Both the position numbers and the translations under genes were made by a program. A DNA stretch of 64,000 bases from SYLG01 sp965226945 (GTDB lineage: Bacteria; Planctomycetota; Planctomycetia; Gemmatales; Gemmataceae): NCBI GenBank assembly GCA_965226945.1, contig OZ245717.1, positions 2,108,001 to 2,172,000 on the forward strand, read 5' to 3'. This document shows, in pieces, positions 44,722 to 53,149 of this stretch. The notes beneath the pieces were generated by a model. That model made no database searches. It saw nothing but the letters and a program-made list of their open reading frames with translations, and had not been told where the DNA came from. The number at the start of each line of letters is the position of its first letter. Within the stretch, counting starts at the first letter, position 1.

Positions 44722-44856
44722 CTCGTTCTTTGCTCCCCAGCCTGAACTCATCAATGGACTTTCGTAAGCAATTCACCGGCGGTGGGCCCGTCCCACTTGA
44801 TTCGCCGTCCCACATTGCTACACTGAATCTAGCCGATGTGGCAGGAAGGAGGCGCC

Positions 44857-45135
44857 ATGCACACAGAAATCCGCACCACTGATGCAAAAGCCCGGCTGGT
44901 ACTCCCAAAATCTTTCGCCAACGCGACCGTGATTATGGAGCAGGTAAGTGAAACGGAGGTTCGTGTTCGCCGAGCCAAGGTGGTGGCGGAAGACGAACTG
45001 CCCTTCGCCGAGGAGGTCGCTACACCGCTTTCTGACCGCGATCGCGACCGGTTCCTCGATTTGCTCAACAACCCGCCGCCCCCGCCTCCGGCACTGAAAG
45101 CTGCCGCCGCCAGACACAAGACCCGTCGTGGCTGA
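44857..45135 (+). CDS. Two-part antitoxin of a GNAT toxin (AbrB-like N-term, DUF1778-like C-term)
   Basis: The 92-residue protein begins with a short beta-rich segment, IRTTDAKARLVLPKSFANATVIMEQ, resembling SpoVT/AbrB-type swapped-hairpin DNA-binding proteins. It ends with LSDRDRDRFLDLLNNPPPPPPALKAAAARHK, which is the C-terminal neutralising segment of DUF1778 antitoxins. The usual ribbon-helix-helix N-terminus of DUF1778 is absent. AAGGAGG lies at 44845-44851 before the ATG at 44857. It overlaps the acetyltransferase gene by 8 bp, the classic order of antitoxin then toxin. Domain calls are by eye. Confidence 0.72.
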   Translation: MHTEIRTTDAKARLVLPKSFANATVIMEQVSETEVRVRRAKVVAEDELPFAEEVATPLSDRDRDRFLDLLNNPPPPPPALKAAAARHKTRRG

Positions 45136-45646
45136 TTGGATCATCGAGCCGTTTGGCTCGCATCACGATCGCACCGCATTCTCTTGTGGCCGACCTTCGC
45201 TTGATGATTTCCTACGAGCGTATGCCAGCCAGTATGAGAAACGGCGGCTGGGTAAGATTTTCGTGGCCGTACCCGCGCTCAAAACGGAAGAAGAACATGG
45301 CCGTGTGATCGGCTATTACACGTTGGCCGCCGGAGCTGTAGCGTTCGAGCGGCTACCGGCACAGGCCAACAGAAAACTCCCCAAGCCCCCAGTGCCAGTC
45401 GTCCTGCTCGCGCGGCTCGCTGTTGATTCCAAGGCGCAGGGCAAAGGGTTGGGAGAACGACTACTGCTTGGTGCCCTTCAACGGTCGCTGGATTTGTCGA
45501 ACGGCCTCGGGGTGTACGCCGTTGAAGTGGTCGCCCTTGATGAAGTGGCGGCAGCGTTCTACAGGAAATACGGGTTTGCTTCACTCCTGGATAACCCACT
45601 CCACTTATACCTGCCCATCACCACCATCAAAATCTTGCTAGATTAG
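45128..45646 (+). CDS. GNAT acetyltransferase toxin (AtaT/TacT-like)
   Basis: The 172-residue protein has the GNAT layout: CGRPSLDDFLRAYASQYEKRRLGKIFVAV at the start (typical of tRNA-acetylating TacT/AtaT toxins), IGYYTLAAGAV, VVLLARLAVDSKAQGKGLGERLLLGAL with the acetyl-CoA loop Q-x-K-G-x-G, VVALDEVAAAFYRKYGF and LPI at the end. Such toxins acetylate charged tRNA to stop translation. It starts with GTG at 45128 inside the antitoxin gene and is followed by AT-rich DNA. Confidence 0.88.
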   Translation: MADWIIEPFGSHHDRTAFSCGRPSLDDFLRAYASQYEKRRLGKIFVAVPALKTEEEHGRVIGYYTLAAGAVAFERLPAQANRKLPKPPVPVVLLARLAVDSKAQGKGLGERLLLGALQRSLDLSNGLGVYAVEVVALDEVAAAFYRKYGFASLLDNPLHLYLPITTIKILLD

Positions 45647-45785
45647 TGACCTCTAATATCAAACCATCAACGAAACCCATTGAATATTATTCACATTTTT
45701 CACTATAAAATGTTCAATTGAATAACATGTAATACGCGGCCTAAAACTAACAATATCGATTGCCTCTTTTTTAAACCACAAATAA

Positions 45786-47198
45786 TCATTCATCTTCGAT
45801 GAAAACCTCCAGCCTGCCTTCGCGTACGGCTTTCGTCAGCACTTCATGATCGCGTTCGCTCTGATCCGCATAGGCCACGGAAAAATCGGCGATCGCTTCG
45901 TCGAACTTGTCGCTTTTGCCCAAGTAGCCGGCGATCTTGGCGGGCTCGCCGGATCGCGCATGGGCGCGGGCCAGGCACCAGCCGCAGGCCTTGGCGTAGG
46001 CGAGCATCACGCTGGGCGTGAACAACTCGACGAGCATCTTGACCTTCACATCCTTCAGTTGGCGCACATAGTAGTGGCCATAGACCCCCTCGGTCCATCC
46101 CAGAAAGATGTCGCTGGCGGCTTGCAAGAGCTTGTGGCCCTTGACTACGCGTTCGCCGTGATTCGCAAATTCGCTCTTGCCGGCATAGGGCTCCAGGACC
46201 GAGGGGCGCGCTTGCTTTACCTGCAGAAACAGGGGATCGTGCTTGCTTGCCATGAGGAGCATCACCGCGCAAACGGTGCCGACACTGCCGACGCCCACGA
46301 CCTTAACGGCAATGTCGATCAATTGAAACCGGTCCAAGAGCCCGCGAAACTGTTCGGGCAAACTGGTTCGATATCCCTCGAAGGCTTTGCGAACATTGTC
46401 CATATGTTCGTCGCGCCCCTCTTCGCGCCAGTGAAAGATGAGCGGAGGGTTTTCGCGTATGGTCGGCATCAGGCCGTCGCTCAGGACGAGCTGGGGGAAA
46501 TCATGCTCGAGCGCAGAACGCTCGCGCGCCTTACTCAGCCGTTGCTCGGCTCGCTTGCGCGTCGTGGCGTCGGCACCCGACATCAGCTCTTCCACATCCA
46601 TGTCGGCATACCACACCTCGAGCACGGTTTTCTTGCTCAGTTCCGCCATTTGTTCGCGATAAGAGCGAACGCAACAAAGCGCGGCGTCCCGCGCTTGCTC
46701 CTCGCGAAATCCGTTATCGCGCGAAGCAAGCACGAAACTTGCCGCAAGACGCTTGACATCCCATTCCCACGGAGCCGGCAGAGTTTCATCCAGATCGTTG
46801 ATATCAAAAATCACCCGCCGCTCTGGGCTTGCGTAGACGCCGAAATTGCAAAGGTGGGCATCGCCGCATGCTTGCACTCTCAACCCGGTCAATGGCGTGC
46901 GCGCCAGATCGGCCGCCATGCTCATGGCCGAACCGCGATACCAGGCAAACGGAGAACGCAGCATGCGCCCATAGCGGATGGGAATGAGTCGGGCGATGCG
47001 GCCCTTGCTCGACTCTTGCAGAAGGGTCAGGGGGTCGATGCGATTGTCGGGCGGTTGCCAGGTGGCGTGGCTGGTGCGTGGGCACATTTGGCGCAGGGCG
47101 CGGCCGGCTGCAAATTGCTCCTCGCGCGTGGGGTGAATTTCGAAACTCGTTGGTCCTGAAGTGGGCGCGCTGCTCGAAGATGGTTTTTTGACGCTCAT
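45786..47198 (-). CDS. DUF2252 family protein
   Basis: The 470-residue protein is a DUF2252 member. Conserved blocks are RMLRSPFAWYRGSAMSMAADLA, VQACGDAHLCNFGVYASPER, FDINDLDETLPAPWEWDVKRLA and VGVGSVGTVCAVMLLMA. The GDAHLCNFG and FDINDLDET blocks recall the HxD and DxD elements of a phosphotransferase-like fold, but function is unknown to me. It stands alone; an AT-rich region lies downstream. A promoter should lie in 47199-47372, shared with the divergent... no, both flanking genes are leftward, so it serves this gene only. Confidence 0.8.
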   Translation of the reverse strand: MSVKKPSSSSAPTSGPTSFEIHPTREEQFAAGRALRQMCPRTSHATWQPPDNRIDPLTLLQESSKGRIARLIPIRYGRMLRSPFAWYRGSAMSMAADLARTPLTGLRVQACGDAHLCNFGVYASPERRVIFDINDLDETLPAPWEWDVKRLAASFVLASRDNGFREEQARDAALCCVRSYREQMAELSKKTVLEVWYADMDVEELMSGADATTRKRAEQRLSKARERSALEHDFPQLVLSDGLMPTIRENPPLIFHWREEGRDEHMDNVRKAFEGYRTSLPEQFRGLLDRFQLIDIAVKVVGVGSVGTVCAVMLLMASKHDPLFLQVKQARPSVLEPYAGKSEFANHGERVVKGHKLLQAASDIFLGWTEGVYGHYYVRQLKDVKVKMLVELFTPSVMLAYAKACGWCLARAHARSGEPAKIAGYLGKSDKFDEAIADFSVAYADQSERDHEVLTKAVREGRLEVFIEDE

Positions 47199-47372
47199 CG
47201 GCCAATCTCATTACGTCCGGTTCCAGGGCAGTTCAGATGTGTGTCGTCCTCCTCGTTCTATCGGGTTCAGGCAATGCAAAAATGCAGCCGAGTGCCAAAG
47301 CCTTGGGGCACCCGAAGATCGTGCGTGAGCATTCACGATTTTTGCAGACAGCGTCGAGTTCTGTTTGATTCT

Positions 47373-48404
47373 TCAAGGTTCTTGAAAAACGCCGTCGACC
47401 TTCTGCTCGGCGTGAATGCTGCGAATCCCTTCCAGGACGATCCGTTCCCTTCCCTCAAGTCCCTTTTTGATCACGAACTGGCGATCCAGCTCGCTCTGGA
47501 CCAGGATCTCACGCTGATGCGCTACGTCCTCTTTGTCGACCACAAAAACAAACCGTTTTTGGCCCACCTCGAATGTTGCGCGCTGGGGGATGACCACAGC
47601 ATTTTTTAGCGCCTGGCGAAGGAACACATTGCCCGCCTGACCGTGACGCAGCAGGTGGTTGGGGTTGGGGAATTCGGCGCGCAGGGGAACTCGCCCCATG
47701 TCGCTTTTGGAGGCTTTTTCGACCGGATCAAGCTTACCCGGGGAGGGGTATTTGGCGCCGTCCGCCAGGACGAGTTCGACGGCCGGTGCCTCCTTGAACT
47801 GCGTTGCGTTGAACTGGAGGTCCAAATAACGAGCTTCGGACATATTGAACTCAACCGACACGGTGTTGTCGTTGAACAAGGTCATCAGGACGCTACCTAC
47901 TTTGACCACACTTCCTTCTTGCTCTTGAATACGCCCGACCAAGCCGTCAAAAGGGGCTCGGACCACGGCCATTTCAATCTCGGCTTGGGTGGCCTTCACT
48001 CTCGCTGCGGCACCTGCCACCCTGGCCTGACGCACCGCCACCTCCTCCTTGGACATCGTTTTCTGCTCCAACCGCTTCTTGCTCCGCTCAAGTTCAAGCT
48101 GTGCAATTTGCAGGTCGGCTAGCTCGGTCTCCAACTTCAATTCGCAGAGCGTTGAATCGATTCGGCTGAGCACATCCCCCTTTTTCACCGCCTGGCCTTC
48201 CTTGACGCGGACCTCCGCCACCATTCCGCTTGTCGAAGCACGGACATTGTCATGGCGATGAGCAAGGATTTTGCCAACGAATTGCTGAGTAACGACGACA
48301 TCTTTGATCTGGGGACGGGTGAGCACGACCTTCTGCGCCTGCACCGTGGTAGCAAGACAGCTCAGGATGGTCGCGACGGCCAAGGAAAATCTGGGAGTGA
48401 ACAT
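47373..48404 (-). CDS. HlyD-like periplasmic adaptor (RND efflux membrane-fusion protein)
   Basis: The 343-residue protein has a signal peptide (MFTPRFSLAVATILSCLATTVQA) and MFP layout: lipoyl half DNVRASTSGMVAEVRVKEGQAVKKGDVLSRID, a coiled-coil hairpin (LETELADLQIAQLELERSKKRLEQK to VAVRQARV), lipoyl return MAVVRAPFDGLVGRIQEQEGSVVKVGS, then beta-barrel and C-terminal domains. Such adaptors link an inner-membrane RND or ABC pump to the outer-membrane channel. No pump or channel gene is next to it, so its partner is elsewhere. Confidence 0.82.
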   Translation of the reverse strand: MFTPRFSLAVATILSCLATTVQAQKVVLTRPQIKDVVVTQQFVGKILAHRHDNVRASTSGMVAEVRVKEGQAVKKGDVLSRIDSTLCELKLETELADLQIAQLELERSKKRLEQKTMSKEEVAVRQARVAGAAARVKATQAEIEMAVVRAPFDGLVGRIQEQEGSVVKVGSVLMTLFNDNTVSVEFNMSEARYLDLQFNATQFKEAPAVELVLADGAKYPSPGKLDPVEKASKSDMGRVPLRAEFPNPNHLLRHGQAGNVFLRQALKNAVVIPQRATFEVGQKRFVFVVDKEDVAHQREILVQSELDRQFVIKKGLEGRERIVLEGIRSIHAEQKVDGVFQEP

Positions 48405-48802
48405 GGAGGGCTGACTCCTTGAGTCAGAGTTAGAGCCGTCGAAGAGGGAGAGAAGCAGCTACAGACACGGGCCCGGCCGCCGTGACGCTGCACGGCAAAT
48501 CGACTGGTTTGAAGCCCACGACTCAATCGCTGAGGGAAACCCGAGCCTTGCGGAGAACACCCAGAAGCCCTTATCAGGCTAAGACTTAAAAACGAAGGCG
48601 GCAAAGCCGATTTGTTACCGGCCCCGCCTCTTACGCCTTTGTAATGGAGTAGGCGGAATCTAAAAACGACGTTTTTGGTCTTTAATGGGCGCTCTTTGCT
48701 TTCCATGCCAAATCACGCTTTTTGACCTGGCATTTTAATTCCGCTATTTTTTCCGAAATATTTGAATCTCCAAAAGGGCAACCGATCTTTGCAGTCACGA
48801 CT
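48405..48802. other. Intergenic, with a 15-base palindrome
   Basis: 398 bp between two leftward genes. A palindrome AAAAACG-A-CGTTTTT lies at 48662-48676 near the upstream end of the adaptor gene region and could be a regulator site. No ORF or RNA gene was recognised. Confidence 0.4.
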
Positions 48803-51358
48803 TCATTCGAACCGCATCACGGTGAACGACCTGGGCGGGAAGGTGTATTGCGCGGTCCCCGCCGACAGATCGTGCTTCCATTCAATCCGCCTCGGAGCGA
48901 TGGCGCCCGGAGCCTTGGCTGTATTCTTCGCTTCGAGCCGGCCGGCCAGTTCTTCGACAACGGCAGAAGGTTTGGTGGAGGTCAGGCCATCGAACCCGAT
49001 CTGAACGCGGATCGGCTGATCGCCCCGGTTGACCACGTGCAAGGTGACCTGCTTCCCGTCCTCACTTCGCGTCGCGGTCGCTTCCAGCGCATTGCCGCCG
49101 CCTTCGAGCACGACTTCGGCGGTTCTTGGAAGGTAATTTTGGGCCACCATGCGCGTGACATAGCCCGGCGGCTGCAGCCAGACCTTGGTGGTATCGAGAA
49201 ACAAGAGCCCCTGGTCCCAGCCGTTGTCGTTCTGCCCATCCGGCTGAAGCGCATTGGCCGATAGCCCCACAGGCACGCGCCCGTCGCGGATAAGGCGGCC
49301 GATCAGCGCGGCGTTGGCCAGGGCACGGCGTTGATCATGGTTGTTGGAGTTGAACTCGAATACTGCCACCTTTTGCTTCGCACCGTTGGCCAGTCGGCCA
49401 ATCGTGTCGATGACACTGGGAAGCGCGGCCATCGATGGCGATTCTCCCGGTCCGTCGCTCCAAACATGGAGATCGAACCAGACCTCGCGGTCCGCTTGTT
49501 TGGCAAGGTCGAGAATGCGCTTGTGTCCATCGAGATTGGTGATGCCGGACGCGGCGCCAGTTACCTTCGCAGGGTCGCTCACAGGCCGCTCGTATTGAAA
49601 ATCGCCGACGACCAGGATCACTTCCGGGTCTTTCGCCCAGATCGCGCGGGCGAGCTTTTCGAACTTGTCGGCGTAGACACCGTCAACCCGCTCTTCGTTG
49701 CCCAGTTGAATATGACGAAGCTTGTAGGGGGCGGGGTGGCCCGCTTCGGCGCGCTTGCGTCCCCATGGACTGTCCGCGGGGCCATGGACATATTCGACGA
49801 AATCCGCCATGTCGCCTGGAGTTTCATCGATGTTGAAATCGGGGATCGCCAGGAAACCCGCCGCCTCGCACAGGTCGAGGAAATCGATGATGCCCCAACC
49901 GTTCGACGAGTGCGCATACCAGTGACCGCGATATTGCGGGCGGCGATCACGGGGCCCCACCATGTTCTTCCACTTGTACGTGGGCACATTGACCATGCTG
50001 CCGCCATAGCGCAGCACCGTCACGCCCTGGGCCTGCAAACCCTCGACAACATCCTTGCGTACCGGCAAACCCTTGAAGCGGCCCCATTCCCCCGGCTGCA
50101 AAAAGGCGTGACCTATGTCGACCGTGCCAGGAGCCGTAAGCCTGACCACGAACCGGCCGGACGATTCATCGGCAGAGGGTGTCAAGGCAAAGTCATAGCG
50201 GCGCCATTCGCGGCCTTCGACCTTCAATTTGGTGCGATCCAGGGAACGGCCGGCGCCCGATTCCAGAGCCACGGCCAGTTCGGCCGGCGTTTCGCTACGC
50301 AGCCACAAGTACCCTTCGTACGGCTTGCCGCCGACGAATCCCATCCCTTGCCGGTTCAGGCCGCGATTCTCAATTCCCGCTTCTCCCGATCCCTCAGGTA
50401 GGAAGGTGATGCGCTGGCAGTGAGCACCCGTGAACGGCGAAGACTTGACGAATTCCGCGCGCAACGCGGCCGTGCCAGTGGTCGTGGGCCGCCACATGCC
50501 GCTGACTTCCTGACGCGAATTCGAATCGTTCTCAAGAAAGGGCAGATCCGTCCGCTTGCCGTTCACTAGGGCCCAAAGGTTGCGGTACTGGGCGCTACGC
50601 TGCCATTGACGCAGACCGATCGTTCCGGCCGGAAGCGGCCGAGGGTCGGTGATCTTCGCGACCGATTTGCCATCGAGCGACACCTCGATCGTGCCTGCCG
50701 CCAGTTTCACCGACAGGGCAACCCAGCGATCGACCGGAATTTCAAAGGGCACATCCTTGAGCAGAGAGTAATCGTGCTGGTGACGACCGATGCCAATCAC
50801 CTTGCGGCCGGGGTCGAGACCAATTTCGTAGCCATCGAAGTTGTCGGCCCCCACGCCGGGCTTGACGACGCGCAGGATCAACCCCGCGTTGTGGACCCCA
50901 CGATCGTTGGCCGTGCCTGCCGAGGGCAAAAAAACCTCCACGCCGGCCTCACCCTCGGTGAACGGGGTAACCCCCGATGCGACGAGTTTGGGGCCGTCTC
51001 CCGGCCCGCCTTGCATCTCTGGCTGCGTCAGCCGCCATTCTCCGCCGAAAGCAGAAAACCCCTTGGCGGGAAACTGAAGGGACGGTTCCTGAAAACTCTC
51101 TCCAAAGATCATCTGGCTATAGATGCCGCCATAAATTTCGTGGTTAACATCCTCGATGCATGCCCCCGTAAGGTATTTGCTAACGGGCTTGCCCGGTAGT
51201 CGCAGATCGACGCGTATCGACACTTTTGGTTCCCCGGCTTGCCCTTGGGGAAGGCCGCCCGATTGACCCGAAGGGGTCGAAAGCATGGCGGCCAGCAAGA
51301 CCATGAGGATGCCAGTGAGAGCAGCCGACGAACGTTTTCTTCGGTTTCGCAAGGACAT
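48803..51358 (-). CDS. Exported alpha-L-arabinofuranosidase-like protein (GH51 type)
   Basis: The about 851-residue protein has a membrane/signal segment at the start (SAALTGILMVLLAAMLSTPSG), a LamG-like beta-sandwich (DGYEIGLDPGRKVIG to WALVNGKR, about residues 170-270), a carbohydrate-binding-like region with LTPSADESSGRFVVRL, then the GH51-type barrel with VLRYGGSMVN, RHIQLGNEERVD (acid/base Glu in GNEE) and KVAVFEFNSNN (nucleophile Glu). Ends in a beta-domain (TVMRFE). GH51 enzymes release arabinose from plant polysaccharides. I chose the ATG at 51358 with GGAGAG upstream; the frame is open to 51481. Confidence 0.78.
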   Translation of the reverse strand: MSLRNRRKRSSAALTGILMVLLAAMLSTPSGQSGGLPQGQAGEPKVSIRVDLRLPGKPVSKYLTGACIEDVNHEIYGGIYSQMIFGESFQEPSLQFPAKGFSAFGGEWRLTQPEMQGGPGDGPKLVASGVTPFTEGEAGVEVFLPSAGTANDRGVHNAGLILRVVKPGVGADNFDGYEIGLDPGRKVIGIGRHQHDYSLLKDVPFEIPVDRWVALSVKLAAGTIEVSLDGKSVAKITDPRPLPAGTIGLRQWQRSAQYRNLWALVNGKRTDLPFLENDSNSRQEVSGMWRPTTTGTAALRAEFVKSSPFTGAHCQRITFLPEGSGEAGIENRGLNRQGMGFVGGKPYEGYLWLRSETPAELAVALESGAGRSLDRTKLKVEGREWRRYDFALTPSADESSGRFVVRLTAPGTVDIGHAFLQPGEWGRFKGLPVRKDVVEGLQAQGVTVLRYGGSMVNVPTYKWKNMVGPRDRRPQYRGHWYAHSSNGWGIIDFLDLCEAAGFLAIPDFNIDETPGDMADFVEYVHGPADSPWGRKRAEAGHPAPYKLRHIQLGNEERVDGVYADKFEKLARAIWAKDPEVILVVGDFQYERPVSDPAKVTGAASGITNLDGHKRILDLAKQADREVWFDLHVWSDGPGESPSMAALPSVIDTIGRLANGAKQKVAVFEFNSNNHDQRRALANAALIGRLIRDGRVPVGLSANALQPDGQNDNGWDQGLLFLDTTKVWLQPPGYVTRMVAQNYLPRTAEVVLEGGGNALEATATRSEDGKQVTLHVVNRGDQPIRVQIGFDGLTSTKPSAVVEELAGRLEAKNTAKAPGAIAPRRIEWKHDLSAGTAQYTFPPRSFTVMRFE

Positions 51359-51862
51359 CGTGACTCTCCGGGGGAAGGGACGGCGAGCGGGTTGACCCGA
51401 TGGCCACTTCGATAGGGTTTGTTGAACCGATCGTCCACCTTCAAGAGGGGAGAAGGGCCTGGGAAAGGACTTTTGAGGCACCCATCAAACCTGGTCGTGA
51501 TCGTTTTCTCCCGCGATTCGCGCTCGTCCTCTTTTTTTCCAGCGAACCCACATCCATTCCATGCCCTGATCACCCAAGTCCTTGCTTCAAAGTGGTCAAA
51601 TTCTGAACAGCCAACCCTGGGCTCTGCGCGGTGGTCATCCCCAATTTCGGATGTACCATACAGCAGTTGCGCCCATGGACGCGGCAGCGGTTTGGCGAAC
51701 CAGCCGCCGTCCTAGGCCATCGCGGTAAGAGTCCCCCAAATCGAGGGGATGCAATCGAGTTGGATGGCTCGCTTGTAAGGCGACTGGACAGTCCTTTCGT
51801 CGACTTTTGATGTACACGTGTCCGCTGTTGAGTCGCCGGTCCCGATCACGGAAAACCCGATC
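51359..51862. other. Divergent intergenic region
   Basis: About 500 bp between the leftward GH51 gene and the rightward bestrophin-like gene. Frames 51400-51606 and 51419-51715 overlap the GH51 open frame upstream part and lack motifs. Promoters for both genes are expected here. Confidence 0.4.
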
Positions 51863-52783
51863 ATGCCCAACCAGAAAGGTATCAAGCACTTTTGGAGCGA
51901 AGTCTATGCCTGGCGTGGTTCGGTAACTCTACTCATTTTGCCAAGGATCATGATCTTTGGGGTCATTGCGGCGCTGATCTGGACCGCGAACGAATGGACC
52001 CACGAATTCGATTTCCATCTGGCGGTGGCCCCCTATGAAGTGGCCGGTGCGGTGCTTGGTCTTTTACTGGTCTTGCGCACCAATGCCGGCTATGACCGCT
52101 GGTGGGAGGCGCGAAAACTCTGGGGCGGGATCGTCAATCAGTCACGCAACCTGGCCATCGGTGCCATCACCTATGGTCCCACCGATCCGGCCTGGCGTAC
52201 CCAATTCGTGCGCTGGGCCAGCGTGTTCCCGCATGTCGCACGCCATAGCCTGCGAGGAGAACGCGAACTGCCCAAGGTCGTGAGCCTGATTGGTGAAGAA
52301 GAAGCCGCTACCGTCGCTGCCGCCGAACATATGCCCAGTTACGTCGCGCTTCGCATGGCGCAAATGCTGGCCGAGGCGGTGAAGCAAGAAACCATGAACT
52401 ACTGGGCCTTCCAGCAAGTCGACAAGGAACGGGCCATTTTGATCGACCACATCGGCGGCTGCGAACGGATCCTCAAATCGCCGCTGCCACGCGTGTATAG
52501 CATTATGATTCGGCGATTTATCTTCGTGTTTCTATTTGCGCTGCCCTTCGCCTTGCTCGACAAGGTTGGCATCCTTACGCCGCTCGTGACCATGTTCGTG
52601 GCCTATCCGATCCTGGCACTCGATCAAACCGGCTATGAACTGCAACAACCGTTCTCGACCAATCACCTGGGTCATTTGCCTCTCGACGAAATCTCCCAGA
52701 CCATCGAGACGAATTTGGAGAACTTGCTGCCCTCGCTTCATGTCGCCGAGAAACAAGCTGCCACGGCGCCATCGACGCCCTAA
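51863..52783 (+). CDS. Bestrophin-like (UPF0187) membrane channel
   Basis: The about 306-residue protein has hydrophobic segments at the start (GSVTLLILPRIMIFGVIAALIWTAN) and in the C-terminal half (FIFVFLFALPFALL and LVTMFVAYPILALD) and the family motif LVLRTNAGYDRWWEARKLWGGIVNQSRNLA. YELQQPFS and LPLDEISQTIETN at the end match the bestrophin C-terminal segment. Bacterial bestrophins are cation or anion channels; ion selectivity cannot be told. I chose the ATG at 51863; a GTG at 51818 would add 15 residues. Confidence 0.82.
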   Translation: MPNQKGIKHFWSEVYAWRGSVTLLILPRIMIFGVIAALIWTANEWTHEFDFHLAVAPYEVAGAVLGLLLVLRTNAGYDRWWEARKLWGGIVNQSRNLAIGAITYGPTDPAWRTQFVRWASVFPHVARHSLRGERELPKVVSLIGEEEAATVAAAEHMPSYVALRMAQMLAEAVKQETMNYWAFQQVDKERAILIDHIGGCERILKSPLPRVYSIMIRRFIFVFLFALPFALLDKVGILTPLVTMFVAYPILALDQTGYELQQPFSTNHLGHLPLDEISQTIETNLENLLPSLHVAEKQAATAPSTP

Positions 52784-53149
52784 CCTGCGATGCACGCCAA
52801 CACCAACGTCACGCGGTACTGGGCCGACTGGGCCAAGCAGTGTTGATCGCGCCGGGCAGACGGGCTCTGCATCTAGGACACGGACGCAGACATTCAGGCA
52901 CAACATCTTTTTCGAGCAAAGGCTTGCGTCCATCAGCATTTAGGTTCCATCCCAATATGACCGCGGAAACGCGGCCACAAATCGCTCCAAAAGCACCGAC
53001 GTCCCATTCCGGTTCGCGGCAATTTCGCGACCTGCGATCGCGCAAAATAGGCCGCGTGGCCTTCATCTGATCAAACCCTAGAACAAGCTCCCTCTAGAGC
53101 CTCTTGGTCAATCGCCTTTTTTTGGCGACCGTTTGGCTGGAAGACGCCC
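52784..53149. other. Intergenic, no gene recognised
   Basis: 366 bp upstream of the large kinase gene. Short frames have no motif. CTCTAGAGCC near 53095 and a T-run at about 53117 are the only notable features. Confidence 0.35.

Noticed and set aside
45846..47159. 437-codon plus-strand frame opposite the DUF2252 gene
   Set aside because: Antisense shadow of a conserved gene; its sequence shows no family signature.
49331..50401. 356-codon plus-strand frame opposite the GH51 gene
   Set aside because: Antisense shadow; the minus-strand frame has the GNEE and EFN catalytic motifs.
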